Part shown: positions 33,401 to 41,426 of the stretch, in pieces
Layout: each line of letters starts with the position of its first letter
How positions within the stretch are numbered: position 1 is the stretch's first letter
Position numbers and translations under genes: made by a program
From: SFTJ01 sp905210415
GTDB lineage: Bacteria > Bacteroidota > Bacteroidia > Bacteroidales > Muribaculaceae
Assembly (NCBI GenBank): GCA_902476295.1
Contig: CABSDC010000003.1
Span: forward strand, 1 to 64,000
Length of the DNA stretch: 64,000 nucleotides
Direction: 5' to 3'
Notes under the pieces: generated by a model
Told to the model about the DNA's origin: nothing
Database searches by the model: none
Seen by the model: only the letters and a program-made list of their open reading frames with translations

Positions 33401-35968
33401 CACAGCTACGACTATAACACATCAGCCAACTGGACATATCCATACTCTTATCGCACAAATTTCACTCTCAATGATCCGTGCTTCAACTACTATGGATACG
33501 CCCCCGCAGACCATAACTCATTCATCGCCTATGGAACTTCATTGATGGCCCGTGGCGGCAAGCAACGTATGATGTTAATGTCGAAACACGACGAAGTTAT
33601 GGTAGAAGAAAAAATGATGGCTGAGCCCGCAGCGGCATTTCTTGGCGATGAAGAAGGAGAAAGCGATGCAGCCAACGACAGCGGTGCACAAATGGAAGAT
33701 TTAAGCAACATCACATTGCGCGAAAGCGATGTGAAAACCGCTCTCTGGATACCAAACATTACCACCGACGACAAGGGCTATTACACCGTGGAATTTGAAG
33801 TTCCTAACTTCAACACCACTTGGATAATGCAAACTCTTGCCTATTCTGTCGACGGACTCTTCGGCGGCATACAGCGCGACGTAATCACCAGCCGACCATT
33901 GATGGTGAAGGCCAATATGCCTCGCTTCCTACGCTCTGGCGACCAAGTTACTCTCGCCGCCAACGTGGCAAACAAGAGCGATGAAGCCGTGCAATACAAC
34001 GGCGTAATCGAGCTTTTCGACCCTCGTACCGACAAAGTCATCGCCACAAAAGAATTCGACAGCCAACTCGCGGCAATGAGCGACACAGCCGTGACCATCA
34101 ACTACGATGTGCCTGCCAATGCCAACTTCATCGGCTTCCGCATCAAAGCAGCCACCAATGGCTGTGGCGACGGCGAGCAAGTGATGGTGCCAATCCTCAG
34201 CGACATTTCGCCAGTCATTGAGACAATGCCATTCTATATCGATGCCAACAACAGCGATTTCACCGGCGAATTACCGAGAATGGACCGCGCATCGAAGGTC
34301 ACCCTTGAGTATTGCGACAACCCTGTGTGGTATTGCGCCACAGCGTTGCCTACAATCTTAGACAACGATGCTCGCACATCCACATCTCTCGTGCACTCGC
34401 TCTTCGCGCTGTCGCTTGCACAAGGACTCGCAAAGCAAAACCCACAATTTGCCGAGGCTATCACCTACTGGCAAAAGCAAGACAGCACACAGAGCCCGCT
34501 CGTTTCGGCGCTCGCTCGCAATAGCGACCTGAAGATAGGCTCTCTTTTGGCATCGCCATGGATCAACGAGGCCGACCGCCAAACATTGAGAATGTCGAAA
34601 CTGGCCGAACTCTTCAACGAGACATATTGTACCGAAAACATCGGTAAAATAGTGACAAAACTCCTCGACCTGCAGATGCCTGACGGCGGATTCGCGTGGA
34701 TTAAGTGCAACGGCTGCGAAAGCTCGCTCTACTGCACAGGCACCGTGCTTGAATTCATCGCCCGCACTCATCACCTTGGCTACACAATCTCCGACAACAG
34801 AATCGACAACATGATAAGCCGTGCAATGAAATACTACGATGCCGAGCATCTGAAGATTTTCACCGACAAGAAACACAAGCCATATTGGCTCGCCCATAGC
34901 GATTATGCCTATGTGCGCACAATGTATCCGGAAATTGCCATTCCTCACGAAACCCGCAAATACATCGCTAAGATCATTAGCGCAATTAAAGGCGAATGGA
35001 AAAATCAGCCAATCGCCGAGAAAGCATTTTATGCCCTCACTCTGCACAACAACGGCGAGGATAAGACTGCACGACAAATCACCGAATCGATTCGCCAGTT
35101 CTGCATCACCACCCCTGCCCGTGGCATGTACTGGGACGCAATTTCTCCAAGTTGGTGGCGCGGCAACAACCGTTTGGCAACAACTGCCATCATCCTGCAA
35201 GCGCTCAACGAAGTGGACAACCGAACCGACGAAATCGACCAAATACGCAAATGGATATTGCTCAACAAGCAAACCAACGACTGGGGCGGAACAAGCCTTG
35301 CCAGCGAAGCCGTCTACAGCATACTTGCCACCGGCAGCAAATGGCTCACCAACGGCATCGCTCCAACAATCACCATCGGCGGTGAGCAAATCGCATTTAG
35401 CGACGTTGACCGCTTCTTGGGATACACCCGCAAAGACGTCACGCTGAGCGACGTGATGGGCAAAGACATCACCATACATCGCGCACAAAGCACAAGCCCT
35501 GCATGGGGTGCTCTGTATATGCAAGGCGAAGCTACTATGAAGGAGATTAAGTCGGCAAAGGTCGACGACCTTTCAATCGAGAAATCGTTACTCGTATATG
35601 ACAGCGACGGCAAACTCAGCAAGGCCAAGAACCTCAAGGTGGGCGACAAAGTGAGAGTGCAATGCTCCATCAAGTGCGGCAAATCGCTTGAATACCTCAC
35701 TCTCACCGACGAGCGTGGCGCATGCTTCGAACCAGTAGACAAGCTCTCTGGTTACGACTACATCGACGGGGTGTGGATGTATCGCGAAACAAAAGATTCG
35801 CAGACCAACATCTTCATTCCAGGCATCGACAAGGGCACTTACGTGATTGGCTACGACGTATACGTCACCAACCCTGGCAAATTCAACGTGGGCATCGCCA
35901 CCATTCAATGCCAATATGCGCCACAATTCACTGCACACTCTGCTGGCAGCACTCTGATAGTGAAATAA
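30413..35968 (+). CDS. Alpha-2-macroglobulin-like secreted protein without thioester
   Basis: 1851 residues from the ATG at 30413, which gives a normal signal peptide. A helical N-terminal region (about 30-340) precedes a series of macroglobulin-type beta domains (MG2-like, with YRPGETMKYSVL and FSLVISKHG). At about 1055-1095 there is an acidic low-complexity stretch where a bait region could lie. The A2M domain (about 1125-1150, PNFNTTWIMQTLAYSVDGLF) and PRFLRSGDQVTLAANVANKS follow. The thioester-containing helical domain is recognisable (NPVWYCATALP at about 1303, DGGFAWIKCNGCESS near 1430), but the CxEQ thioester motif expected just after ALP is replaced by LDNDARTSTS. Bacterial members trap proteases in the periplasm or at the surface. 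Without a thioester, covalent capture is not possible. Confidence 0.85.
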   Translation: MKQKLFTKILALISLFSMNIFNMNAGTTPDFNYPKTVSTNALADLKKAEKSGDKTQLCDALIRHSVAQTLISNDNAQECINKIEHYRQKETAADYAAILAMLEADFYTGLSQNTYGDRKEKHDTYPADLSEWNSDDFNKRITELYDEAFSKIEQLRTFPITKYQPIIKADAKYFPTLLDFAYSKRIESRLNGDNTKSLLSQWADFHKGDVAPSIYLAIKNIENANLNVADSEKQFLKLYKQYSQFMESGMALNEIDYSTYGIDSDAIHEDTSTDHQSQVLECYRLFKDYVARFPKSPFTPAIRAKIYFIEQKSVNVFAEEHYVSQNDISLTANVQNVNDYTIGIYTVTKSKNGDNIPNKLVKKYTYHADGDSIFYKSQIKHTIDKLPYGEYLFVPSFVVAGKQQQPKYGLNATTITDICSFLIADNTGQYIYVIHRGTGAPLAGVKVSYKTSKRQKSLLGTTDANGMIKMPSSLDGTYANFFFEKGNDTKYTQRYNIRSYNNSTDKALSAEIFTDLAVYRPGETMKYSVLLFQCDDFIKSPAKGEKLSIEFVDSNYKTVAKDTLSTDDMGRINGEFKIPTDRMNGSFSLVISKHGLYQRKYINVSEYKTPSFFVSFDDARRSYNKNEDVTLCGKAQTYAGMPVANTQVAFSITKSQWFYWMNIDDNFLKQDTVTTNAKGEFTITLPRDMFDENTNSRERWIANIYSVEASCTNNTGETQSCNHNFFIGSHRKISIGSETTFINNRPITLPVSIESSDPDDKNFTCNYTVTTTDSTVVAKGTFRSDAPKIDLTALPSGQYIITVADASGLAKEDSSIIILYKESDKQCPVESVLWVPTCGRKTGDDNVARITVGTTEPDTHIFCLTESNKSVTKQWIQLSKGLHTVNLPMPTGENEEMKVRFIVVRDGKQYKEGFSVISPKRSVKAQVETVTFRDKLTPGAKEKWTFRLIDNHGTPLKGAALLAMTDKAINSISSNIWCNYKPHFYSHSLIQSLELEHSYDYNTSANWTYPYSYRTNFTLNDPCFNYYGYAPADHNSFIAYGTSLMARGGKQRMMLMSKHDEVMVEEKMMAEPAAAFLGDEEGESDAANDSGAQMEDLSNITLRESDVKTALWIPNITTDDKGYYTVEFEVPNFNTTWIMQTLAYSVDGLFGGIQRDVITSRPLMVKANMPRFLRSGDQVTLAANVANKSDEAVQYNGVIELFDPRTDKVIATKEFDSQLAAMSDTAVTINYDVPANANFIGFRIKAATNGCGDGEQVMVPILSDISPVIETMPFYIDANNSDFTGELPRMDRASKVTLEYCDNPVWYCATALPTILDNDARTSTSLVHSLFALSLAQGLAKQNPQFAEAITYWQKQDSTQSPLVSALARNSDLKIGSLLASPWINEADRQTLRMSKLAELFNETYCTENIGKIVTKLLDLQMPDGGFAWIKCNGCESSLYCTGTVLEFIARTHHLGYTISDNRIDNMISRAMKYYDAEHLKIFTDKKHKPYWLAHSDYAYVRTMYPEIAIPHETRKYIAKIISAIKGEWKNQPIAEKAFYALTLHNNGEDKTARQITESIRQFCITTPARGMYWDAISPSWWRGNNRLATTAIILQALNEVDNRTDEIDQIRKWILLNKQTNDWGGTSLASEAVYSILATGSKWLTNGIAPTITIGGEQIAFSDVDRFLGYTRKDVTLSDVMGKDITIHRAQSTSPAWGALYMQGEATMKEIKSAKVDDLSIEKSLLVYDSDGKLSKAKNLKVGDKVRVQCSIKCGKSLEYLTLTDERGACFEPVDKLSGYDYIDGVWMYRETKDSQTNIFIPGIDKGTYVIGYDVYVTNPGKFNVGIATIQCQYAPQFTAHSAGSTLIVK

Positions 35969-35997
35969 TGGGAAAGCACTTTTAAGAAATTTTTTAT

Positions 35998-36005
35998 TAC
36001 CTTTG
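35998..36005 (+). promoter_or_regulatory. -7 box before the NusG-like gene
   Basis: TACCTTTG matches TAnnTTTG. It lies between the macroglobulin stop codon (35968) and the leader hairpin (36007-36050), so a transcript from here would begin at or in the hairpin. No good -33 box is seen. Confidence 0.45.
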
Positions 36006-36006
36006 T

Positions 36007-36050
36007 GCACGGGAGGGAATCACAACGATTCATCCCGTGCTATTTTTTTT
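36007..36050 (+). terminator. Terminator-like hairpin directly before the NusG-like start codon
   Basis: GCACGGGA (36007-36014) pairs perfectly with TCCCGTGC (36033-36040). An inner GAAT/ATTC stem closes a 7-nt loop. TATTTTTTTT follows at 36041-36050, and the ATG is at 36055. It looks like a complete intrinsic terminator. It may end the macroglobulin transcript, or act as an attenuator for the NusG-like gene. Confidence 0.8.
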
Positions 36051-36054
36051 CGAC

Positions 36055-36615
36055 ATGAACAAACTACAACCCGATATCGCCACTTATACCGACCAAAGGC
36101 AATGGTATGCCATTCGCGTGACCTACAACCGCGAACTCAAAGTCAAAGCCGACCTTGACGAGCGAGGAATCGAAAATTTCCTGCCAATGCACTACGTCTA
36201 TAAAACCGTTGATGATAAACGGGTGAGGCGATTGGTTCCCGCCATTCACAACCTCATATTCATGCTCGCCGACCAAGCCACTATGGCACAATACAAATCC
36301 ACTACCGCCCTGCCCATCCGCTACATCATGAACCGCGAGACACAACGCCCCATGGTGGTGCCCCGCCGACAGATGGACAATTTCATAGCAGTGGCTGGCA
36401 CAAACAACGAACAACTCATCTATCTCGACGAAGCGCCTATGGATTTCAAAAAAGGCGACAAGGTGAAGATACTTGGCGGAATATTTGAGGGCGCCGAAGG
36501 CACATTCATGCGCATCAAGGGCGACCGACGCGTGGTGGTGTCGATTCCCGGAATCATCGCCGTAGCCACAATGAACATTCACCCCTCTCTGCTACAACGA
36601 ATCACGAATCAATAA
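36055..36615 (+). CDS. NusG/UpxY-family transcription antitermination protein
   Basis: 186 residues. The N-terminal NGN domain starts with QWYAIRVTYNRELKVKADLDERGIENFLP, typical of NusG paralogues (WYA.R..), and a C-terminal KOW domain shows FKKGDKVKILGGIFEGAEGTFMRIKGDRRVVVSI. It is the specialised type (UpxY/RfaH-like) rather than housekeeping NusG, which is usually near secE and rplK. In Bacteroidales such proteins often open polysaccharide loci; here only a HAD gene follows, 12 nt downstream. The terminator-like hairpin ending 4 nt before its start codon suggests that the gene is controlled by attenuation, possibly by its own product. Confidence 0.85.
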   Translation: MNKLQPDIATYTDQRQWYAIRVTYNRELKVKADLDERGIENFLPMHYVYKTVDDKRVRRLVPAIHNLIFMLADQATMAQYKSTTALPIRYIMNRETQRPMVVPRRQMDNFIAVAGTNNEQLIYLDEAPMDFKKGDKVKILGGIFEGAEGTFMRIKGDRRVVVSIPGIIAVATMNIHPSLLQRITNQ

Positions 36616-36627
36616 TCATCAAGCAAT

Positions 36628-37311
36628 ATGGAAGAATGCACCGCATCAACAAAAATCATAGTTTTTGACCTCGACGACACATTATATAACGAGGTCGACT
36701 TCGTATATTCAGGCTACAACGCCGTGAGCCAATACGTGGCTGAAGAATATGGCTACACCGATGCCCTCAAAGTGCTCAAGCAAGCATCCCAAGCGCACAA
36801 AAACCCTTTTGATGAGCTTGCCGATGCCATGAAACCCAAAACGATAGACATACCAAAACTATTGGAAATCTACCGTTTTCACAAGCCTCAACTCACATTG
36901 AGCCGCACCGCAGAAATCACCCTCGACTATCTGCAAGGCGAAGACGCTATCCTATGCATGATCACCGACGGACGCAGCATCACCCAGCGAAACAAAATCG
37001 AAGCCCTTGGCCTCAACAAATATTTCACCGACGATAATCTGATAATCTCCGAGGAATTTGGCGTCGAGAAAACCGACAAACGCCCATTTCAATATTTCAT
37101 GGACAAATATAAAGAAGCGAAGCACTTCTATTACATCGGCGACAACACTGCAAAAGACTTCTTCTGGCCTAACCGCATGCGATGGACCACAATATGCCTT
37201 GAAGACAAAGGCAAAAACATCCACAAGCAGAAATTTGATGGCGATAAGATGCACAACCCGGCAATCATCATCGACAACATCTACGACCTCCCATCAATGA
37301 TTCTTGAATAA
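36628..37311 (+). CDS. HAD-superfamily hydrolase
   Basis: 227 residues with all HAD motifs: FDLDDTLYNE (nucleophile and acid Asp), MITDGRS (motif II), a conserved Lys in the middle (FGVEKTDKRPF) and YYIGDNTAKDFFWPNRMRW (motif IV). The helical cap is of the C1 type. YjjG/5'-nucleotidase and phosphoglycolate-phosphatase-like proteins have this build, so a small phosphorylated metabolite is the likely substrate. It is probably co-transcribed with the NusG-like gene. Confidence 0.85.
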   Translation: MEECTASTKIIVFDLDDTLYNEVDFVYSGYNAVSQYVAEEYGYTDALKVLKQASQAHKNPFDELADAMKPKTIDIPKLLEIYRFHKPQLTLSRTAEITLDYLQGEDAILCMITDGRSITQRNKIEALGLNKYFTDDNLIISEEFGVEKTDKRPFQYFMDKYKEAKHFYYIGDNTAKDFFWPNRMRWTTICLEDKGKNIHKQKFDGDKMHNPAIIIDNIYDLPSMILE

Positions 37312-37319
37312 ATCCACGC

Positions 37320-37345
37320 CATTGTGGCAACACCATGCCACAATG
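37320..37345. other. Hairpin between HAD gene and rpmH
   Basis: CATTGTGGC (37320-37328) and GCCACAATG (37337-37345) form a perfect 9-bp stem with an 8-nt loop. No T-run follows on either strand. A second, weaker stem (AGCCGT/ACGGCT, 37374-37402) lies between it and rpmH. They may serve as a bidirectional terminator for the convergent genes. Confidence 0.4.
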
Positions 37346-37447
37346 CTTATAACTTACGTTTATAAACACCAATAGCCGTCGTCGCTTATCGCAACAACGG
37401 CTTTATGCGTTTGTGTCACCCCACTCACGGGGCAAGTACAGTAAAAA

Positions 37448-37600
37448 TTACTTGTTTACAGAGTCAGAAACTGTAAGGCTGTAACGACCCTTAGCACGAC
37501 GACGTGCCAAAACTTTACGACCATCAGCAGTTTGCATTCTGTGACGGAAACCATGCTTGTTAGCTTTCTTTCTGTTTGAAGGTTGGAATGTTCTTTTCAT
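37448..37600 (-). CDS. rpmH: Large ribosomal subunit protein bL34
   Basis: A 50-codon gene encoding a very basic protein. It starts MKRTFQPSNRKKANKHGFRH, contains RMQTADGRKVLARRRAKGR and ends in SVNK, matching bL34 throughout. It is shorter than usual ORF-length cut-offs and easily missed. It is convergent with the HAD gene and divergent from efp; adjacency of bL34 and EF-P genes is common in Bacteroidetes. Confidence 0.97.
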   Translation of the reverse strand: MKRTFQPSNRKKANKHGFRHRMQTADGRKVLARRRAKGRYSLTVSDSVNK

Positions 37601-37644
37601 TACCGTATTTATTTATTATTATTTTCGTTTTTTTATTCGGTGTG

Positions 37645-37675
37645 CAAAATTAGTTACTTTTTTCAAATTTACCAA
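37645..37675 (-). promoter_or_regulatory. Promoter of rpmH
   Basis: Minus strand reads TTG, 20 nt, TAATTTTG, followed by an about 40-nt leader to the ATG at 37600. Confidence 0.65.
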
Positions 37676-37702
37676 GCCCAAAGTGATTTTTACACGAAAG
37701 TT

Positions 37703-37734
37703 TTTGCGATTTCTCTTATTTTCAATTAATTTTG
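37703..37734 (+). promoter_or_regulatory. Promoter of efp
   Basis: TTTG (37703-37706), 20 nt, TAATTTTG (37727-37734), an exact consensus match. The efp ATG follows 61 nt downstream. Confidence 0.8.
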
Positions 37735-37795
37735 CACTCGCAAACAGCAGAAAAACAAATATTCAACAATAATTATTCATAACAAAGACTTTTTT

Positions 37796-38362
37796 ATGAT
37801 TAACGCTCAAGACATCAAGAACGGAACATGCATCCGATTGGACAATCGTTTGTATTTCTGTATCGAATTTCTTCATGTTAAGCCAGGTAAAGGCAACACA
37901 TTTATGCGCACAAAACTTAAAGACGTGGTTGACGGCCGCGTTTTGGAACGTCGCTTCAACATCGGCGAAAAGCTCGAAGACGTTCGCGTAGAACATCGTC
38001 CTTACCAATTCCTTTATGCAGAAGGCGAAGACAACATCTTCATGAACCAAGAAACATACGAACAAATTCCTATCGCTAAGGACTTGGTTACTGGTGTGGA
38101 ATTTATGAAGGAAGGTGATATCGTAGACGTTGTATCTGACGCATCAACAGAAACCGTACTTTACGCAGAAATGCCAGTTAAGACTGTGCTCAAGATCACT
38201 TACACTGAGCCAGGCCTTAAGGGTGACACTGCAACTAACACACTCAAGCCTGCTACAGTAGAAACAGGCGCTACAGTGCGCGTGCCTTTGTTTATCAACG
38301 AAGGCGAACTCATCGAAGTTGACACTCGCGATGGTTCTTACGTTAGCCGTGTGAAGGCATAA
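37796..38362 (+). CDS. efp: Translation elongation factor P
   Basis: 188 residues, three beta-barrel domains. The N-terminal KOW-like domain has the loop HVKPGKGNTFMRTKLKD, with the conserved Lys at its tip; the C-terminal domain ends with the EF-P signature RDGSYVSRVK. EF-P relieves ribosome stalling at polyproline. Spaced normally from its own promoter and closed by a strong terminator. Confidence 0.97.
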   Translation: MINAQDIKNGTCIRLDNRLYFCIEFLHVKPGKGNTFMRTKLKDVVDGRVLERRFNIGEKLEDVRVEHRPYQFLYAEGEDNIFMNQETYEQIPIAKDLVTGVEFMKEGDIVDVVSDASTETVLYAEMPVKTVLKITYTEPGLKGDTATNTLKPATVETGATVRVPLFINEGELIEVDTRDGSYVSRVKA

Positions 38363-38390
38363 TCCAAGCACACACATTTTATTCGATATT

Positions 38391-38428
38391 AATGACAGCA
38401 TCCCCAAAGGGTGCTGTCATTATTTTTT
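38391..38428 (+). terminator. Terminator of efp
   Basis: AATGACAGCA (38391-38400) pairs perfectly with TGCTGTCATT (38412-38421), with further pairing inside, followed by ATTTTTTC. It starts 28 nt after the efp stop codon. Confidence 0.9.
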
Positions 38429-38449
38429 CAAAATTTATTTTCCAAAATA

Positions 38450-38480
38450 TTTGATAAATCCAAACATTTATTTATATTTG
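38450..38480 (+). promoter_or_regulatory. Promoter of the alanine dehydrogenase gene
   Basis: TTTG (38450-38453), 19 nt, TATATTTG (38473-38480), an exact consensus match, 52 nt before the ATG. Confidence 0.8.
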
Positions 38481-38532
38481 TCACGACTAAATAAGGATCA
38501 ACATTTAATAAACCCTTAAAACTTAAATCATC

Positions 38533-39645
38533 ATGATCGTTGGTATTCCAAAAGAAATTAAGAACAACGAATTTCGCGTTGGCATGACTCCTGCAGGAGT
38601 TGCAACGCTAGTGAAAAACGGCCACACAGTGTATGTGCAAAAGAGTGCAGGCGAAGGAAGTGGATTTAGCGACGCCGAATATGAAGCGGTTGGCGCAAAA
38701 ATTCTTCCTACAATAGCCGACGTATACGCTATAGCCGAGATGATTGTGAAAGTTAAGGAACCAATTGCACCCGAATACAAATTAATTCGCGAGGGTCAAT
38801 TACTATTCACTTACTTCCATTTTGCATGCGATCGTCCGCTCACCGAAGCAATGATCGAAAGCAAGGCTATCTGCTTAGCTTACGAAACAGTGCGAAAAGA
38901 TGATCGTTCTCTCCCTCTGCTCATTCCTATGAGTGAAATCGCTGGACGTATGGCAACTCAAGAAGGCGCCAGATTCCTTGAAAAGCCACAATCAGGCAAG
39001 GGCATTCTGCTCGGCGGTGTGCCAGGCGTTAAGCCAGCCAAGGTGCTCGTCTTAGGCGGTGGCACCGTGGGCACCAATGCAGCTATCACTGCTGCCGGCA
39101 TGGGCGCCGATGTCACTATCACCGACATCAACCTCGCCCGCTTGCGCTATCTCGATGACGTAATGCCAAAGAATATCAAGACTCTATATTCCAACGACTA
39201 TAATATCCGCGCCGAGCTCCCAACAGTTGACTTGGTAATCGGTTCTGTTCTTATCCCAGGCGATAAAACACCTCACCTCATCACCAGAGAGATGCTCAAA
39301 CTGATGCGTCCGGGCACAGTGCTCGTAGACGTGGCTATCGACCAAGGCGGTTGCTTCGAGACATCTCACCCAACTTCTCACAGCGAACCAATCTATGAGG
39401 TTGACGGCATCGTTCACTATTGCGTTGCCAATATCCCTGGTGCAGTGCCTTTCACATCTACCCTCGCGCTCACCAACGCCACCACTCCTTATGCTGTGGC
39501 TTTGGCAAACAAGGGATGGAAAAAGGCTTGCAAAGACGATCCTTCACTGAAGCTCGGATTAAACGTAGTGGAAGGCAAGGTTACATTCCCTGCAGTGGCT
39601 CATGTATTTGATTTGCCTTACACCCCAGTAGACGAAATGCTTTAA
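38533..39645 (+). CDS. ald: Alanine dehydrogenase
   Basis: 370 residues, NAD-dependent oxidative deamination of L-alanine to pyruvate and ammonia (and the reverse). The N-terminal AlaDh_PNT domain begins IVGIPKEIKNNEFRVGMTPAGV, and the nucleotide-binding domain has KVLVLGGGTVGTNAAITAAGMGADV. DQGGCFETSHPTSHSEPIY is the family active-site region. It is a normal-length soluble enzyme rather than a membrane-linked transhydrogenase. Monocistronic. Confidence 0.95.
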   Translation: MIVGIPKEIKNNEFRVGMTPAGVATLVKNGHTVYVQKSAGEGSGFSDAEYEAVGAKILPTIADVYAIAEMIVKVKEPIAPEYKLIREGQLLFTYFHFACDRPLTEAMIESKAICLAYETVRKDDRSLPLLIPMSEIAGRMATQEGARFLEKPQSGKGILLGGVPGVKPAKVLVLGGGTVGTNAAITAAGMGADVTITDINLARLRYLDDVMPKNIKTLYSNDYNIRAELPTVDLVIGSVLIPGDKTPHLITREMLKLMRPGTVLVDVAIDQGGCFETSHPTSHSEPIYEVDGIVHYCVANIPGAVPFTSTLALTNATTPYAVALANKGWKKACKDDPSLKLGLNVVEGKVTFPAVAHVFDLPYTPVDEML

Positions 39646-39677
39646 TCAAATTTGTTTTCATAACTTAGTTTTAACGA

Positions 39678-39716
39678 GGGTCGAGTCTTGCGGATGCAAC
39701 ACTCGACCCACTTTTT
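39678..39716 (+). terminator. Terminator of the alanine dehydrogenase gene
   Basis: GGGTCGAGT (39678-39686) and ACTCGACCC (39701-39709) form a perfect 9-bp stem, then ACTTTTT. Confidence 0.88.
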
Positions 39717-39787
39717 CCCACACGCCATTGTAAATATCTTGTGGAAACATAATAAGTCATTTCCAAACACCTTCAACCTTTTTTTCT

Positions 39788-39795
39788 TAACTTTG
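39788..39795 (+). promoter_or_regulatory. -7 box before dnaB
   Basis: TAACTTTG matches TAnnTTTG and lies 30 nt before the ATG at 39826. This places the start at 39826 and excludes the in-frame ATG at 39688. Confidence 0.6.
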
Positions 39796-39825
39796 CACTA
39801 TCAAAAAAAATCAAAACTCGCAACA

Positions 39826-41400
39826 ATGGAATTCAAATTGACTGAAGAGCAAAATAAACGACAATATGCAGCACGACGCAAACCTCAGCAAGCTGCCGAG
39901 GTGGTGAACGATTTCGGCAAACTGCAGCCACAAAGCACCGACCTCGAAGAGGCTGTGCTTGGCGCGCTCATGCTTGAAACCGATGCCTTTGGTAAGGTGC
40001 AGGAAATACTTTCGCCAGAATGCTTCTACGAACCAAACAACAAGAAAATCTACGAAGCCATTCAGCAACTCGGCACGATGTCGAAGCCTATCGATATGCT
40101 CACAGTCACCAACGAGCTGCGTGTTCTTGGCACCCTCGACGAAGTGGGTGGCCCGATACGCATTTCGCAACTCACCAGCAATGTGTCGTCGGCAGCCAAC
40201 ATCGAGTATCACGCACGCATCGTGGCACAGAAATATCTTGCCCGCGAGCTCATCAGCTTCAGCTCGCAGATTCAATCGCTTGCATTCGACGACTCGTTTG
40301 ACATCTTCGACGTGCTCGAAGAGGCCCAAGGCAAGTTGTTTGAACTGACCCAACGCAACCTCAAGAAAGAAGTATGCGTAGTGAAAGACGAGGTGGTGAA
40401 AGCCCTCAACAAGATTGAGGAAGCATCCAACCGCACCGATGGTTTGAGCGGTCTGAACACTGGCTTTGAGGAAATCGACAAGATGACATCAGGTTGGCAA
40501 AACAGCGACCTTGTGATTATCGCCGCACGTCCTGCCATGGGTAAGACAGCCTTCGTGCTCTCTATGGCTCTGCGCATGGCCGTTCGCTTCAATGAACCTA
40601 TCGCCGTGTTCTCGCTTGAAATGTCAAACCTGCAATTGGTCAACCGTCTTATCAGTAACATATGTGAGATTCCGGGTAACGCCATCAAGAGCGGTACGCT
40701 CACGCCTCTGCAATGGGAGCAATTGCACTCACGCATACAGCCACTCTACTCTGCTCCGCTGTATATCGACGATACACCGAGCCTTTCGGTGTTTGAATTG
40801 CGCACCAAGGCGCGCCGTCTGGTGCACGAACACGAGGTGAAGATGATTGTGATCGACTACTTGCAGCTTATGAACGCCAGCGGTATGAAGTTCGGTAGCC
40901 GCGAACAGGAAGTCAGCACCATCTCTCGTTCGCTAAAGCAATTAGCCAAAGAGCTTGATATTCCTATCATCGCGCTGTCACAGCTCAACCGTTCGGTGGA
41001 AAACCGTACCGACGGCAAAGTGCCCCAACTTTCCGACCTGCGTGAATCAGGAGCCATCGAGCAAGACGCCGACATGGTGTGCTTCATCCACCGTCCTGAA
41101 TACTATCTGAAATCAGACGTCGATGCTGAAGGCAAGGATATTAAGGGTCTTGCGGAATTTATCTTCGCTAAGCACCGTAGTGGTGCTGTGGGCAAGATAC
41201 AACTGCGATTCCGCGGTGACTTTGCACGATTTGAAGATTGGGGCGAAAACGAGCTCTATGGCAACCACGGTATTGTGGCATCAAAACTCAATGCAGGCAC
41301 CAACCCCGACAATGCCTCTAACGGAGCCGCCGATTCCTTCACAGGAAGCATCTCCGAAGAGCACTTCTTAGGCGGAGGCAACGAGCCAGCCGCGTTCTAA
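39826..41400 (+). CDS. dnaB: Replicative DNA helicase DnaB
   Basis: 524 residues from the chosen start (MEFKLTEEQ). The N-terminal DnaB domain begins with LQPQSTDLEEAVLGALML, and the RecA-like C-terminal domain has Walker A ARPAMGKTAFVLSMALRM, the segment EMSNLQLVNRLIS, Walker B MIVIDYLQLM and RESGAIEQDADMVCFIHRPEYY, all diagnostic. It unwinds DNA at the replication fork. The C-terminal tail is Asn/Gly/Ser-rich and probably disordered. No intein. Confidence 0.97.
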   Translation: MEFKLTEEQNKRQYAARRKPQQAAEVVNDFGKLQPQSTDLEEAVLGALMLETDAFGKVQEILSPECFYEPNNKKIYEAIQQLGTMSKPIDMLTVTNELRVLGTLDEVGGPIRISQLTSNVSSAANIEYHARIVAQKYLARELISFSSQIQSLAFDDSFDIFDVLEEAQGKLFELTQRNLKKEVCVVKDEVVKALNKIEEASNRTDGLSGLNTGFEEIDKMTSGWQNSDLVIIAARPAMGKTAFVLSMALRMAVRFNEPIAVFSLEMSNLQLVNRLISNICEIPGNAIKSGTLTPLQWEQLHSRIQPLYSAPLYIDDTPSLSVFELRTKARRLVHEHEVKMIVIDYLQLMNASGMKFGSREQEVSTISRSLKQLAKELDIPIIALSQLNRSVENRTDGKVPQLSDLRESGAIEQDADMVCFIHRPEYYLKSDVDAEGKDIKGLAEFIFAKHRSGAVGKIQLRFRGDFARFEDWGENELYGNHGIVASKLNAGTNPDNASNGAADSFTGSISEEHFLGGGNEPAAF

Positions 41401-41426
41401 GGCGACAACGAAAAAATACTACCATA

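Noticed and set aside
34358..35524. 388-codon minus-strand frame inside the macroglobulin gene
   Set aside because: It is a shadow of the coding strand with no start context or recognisable motif.
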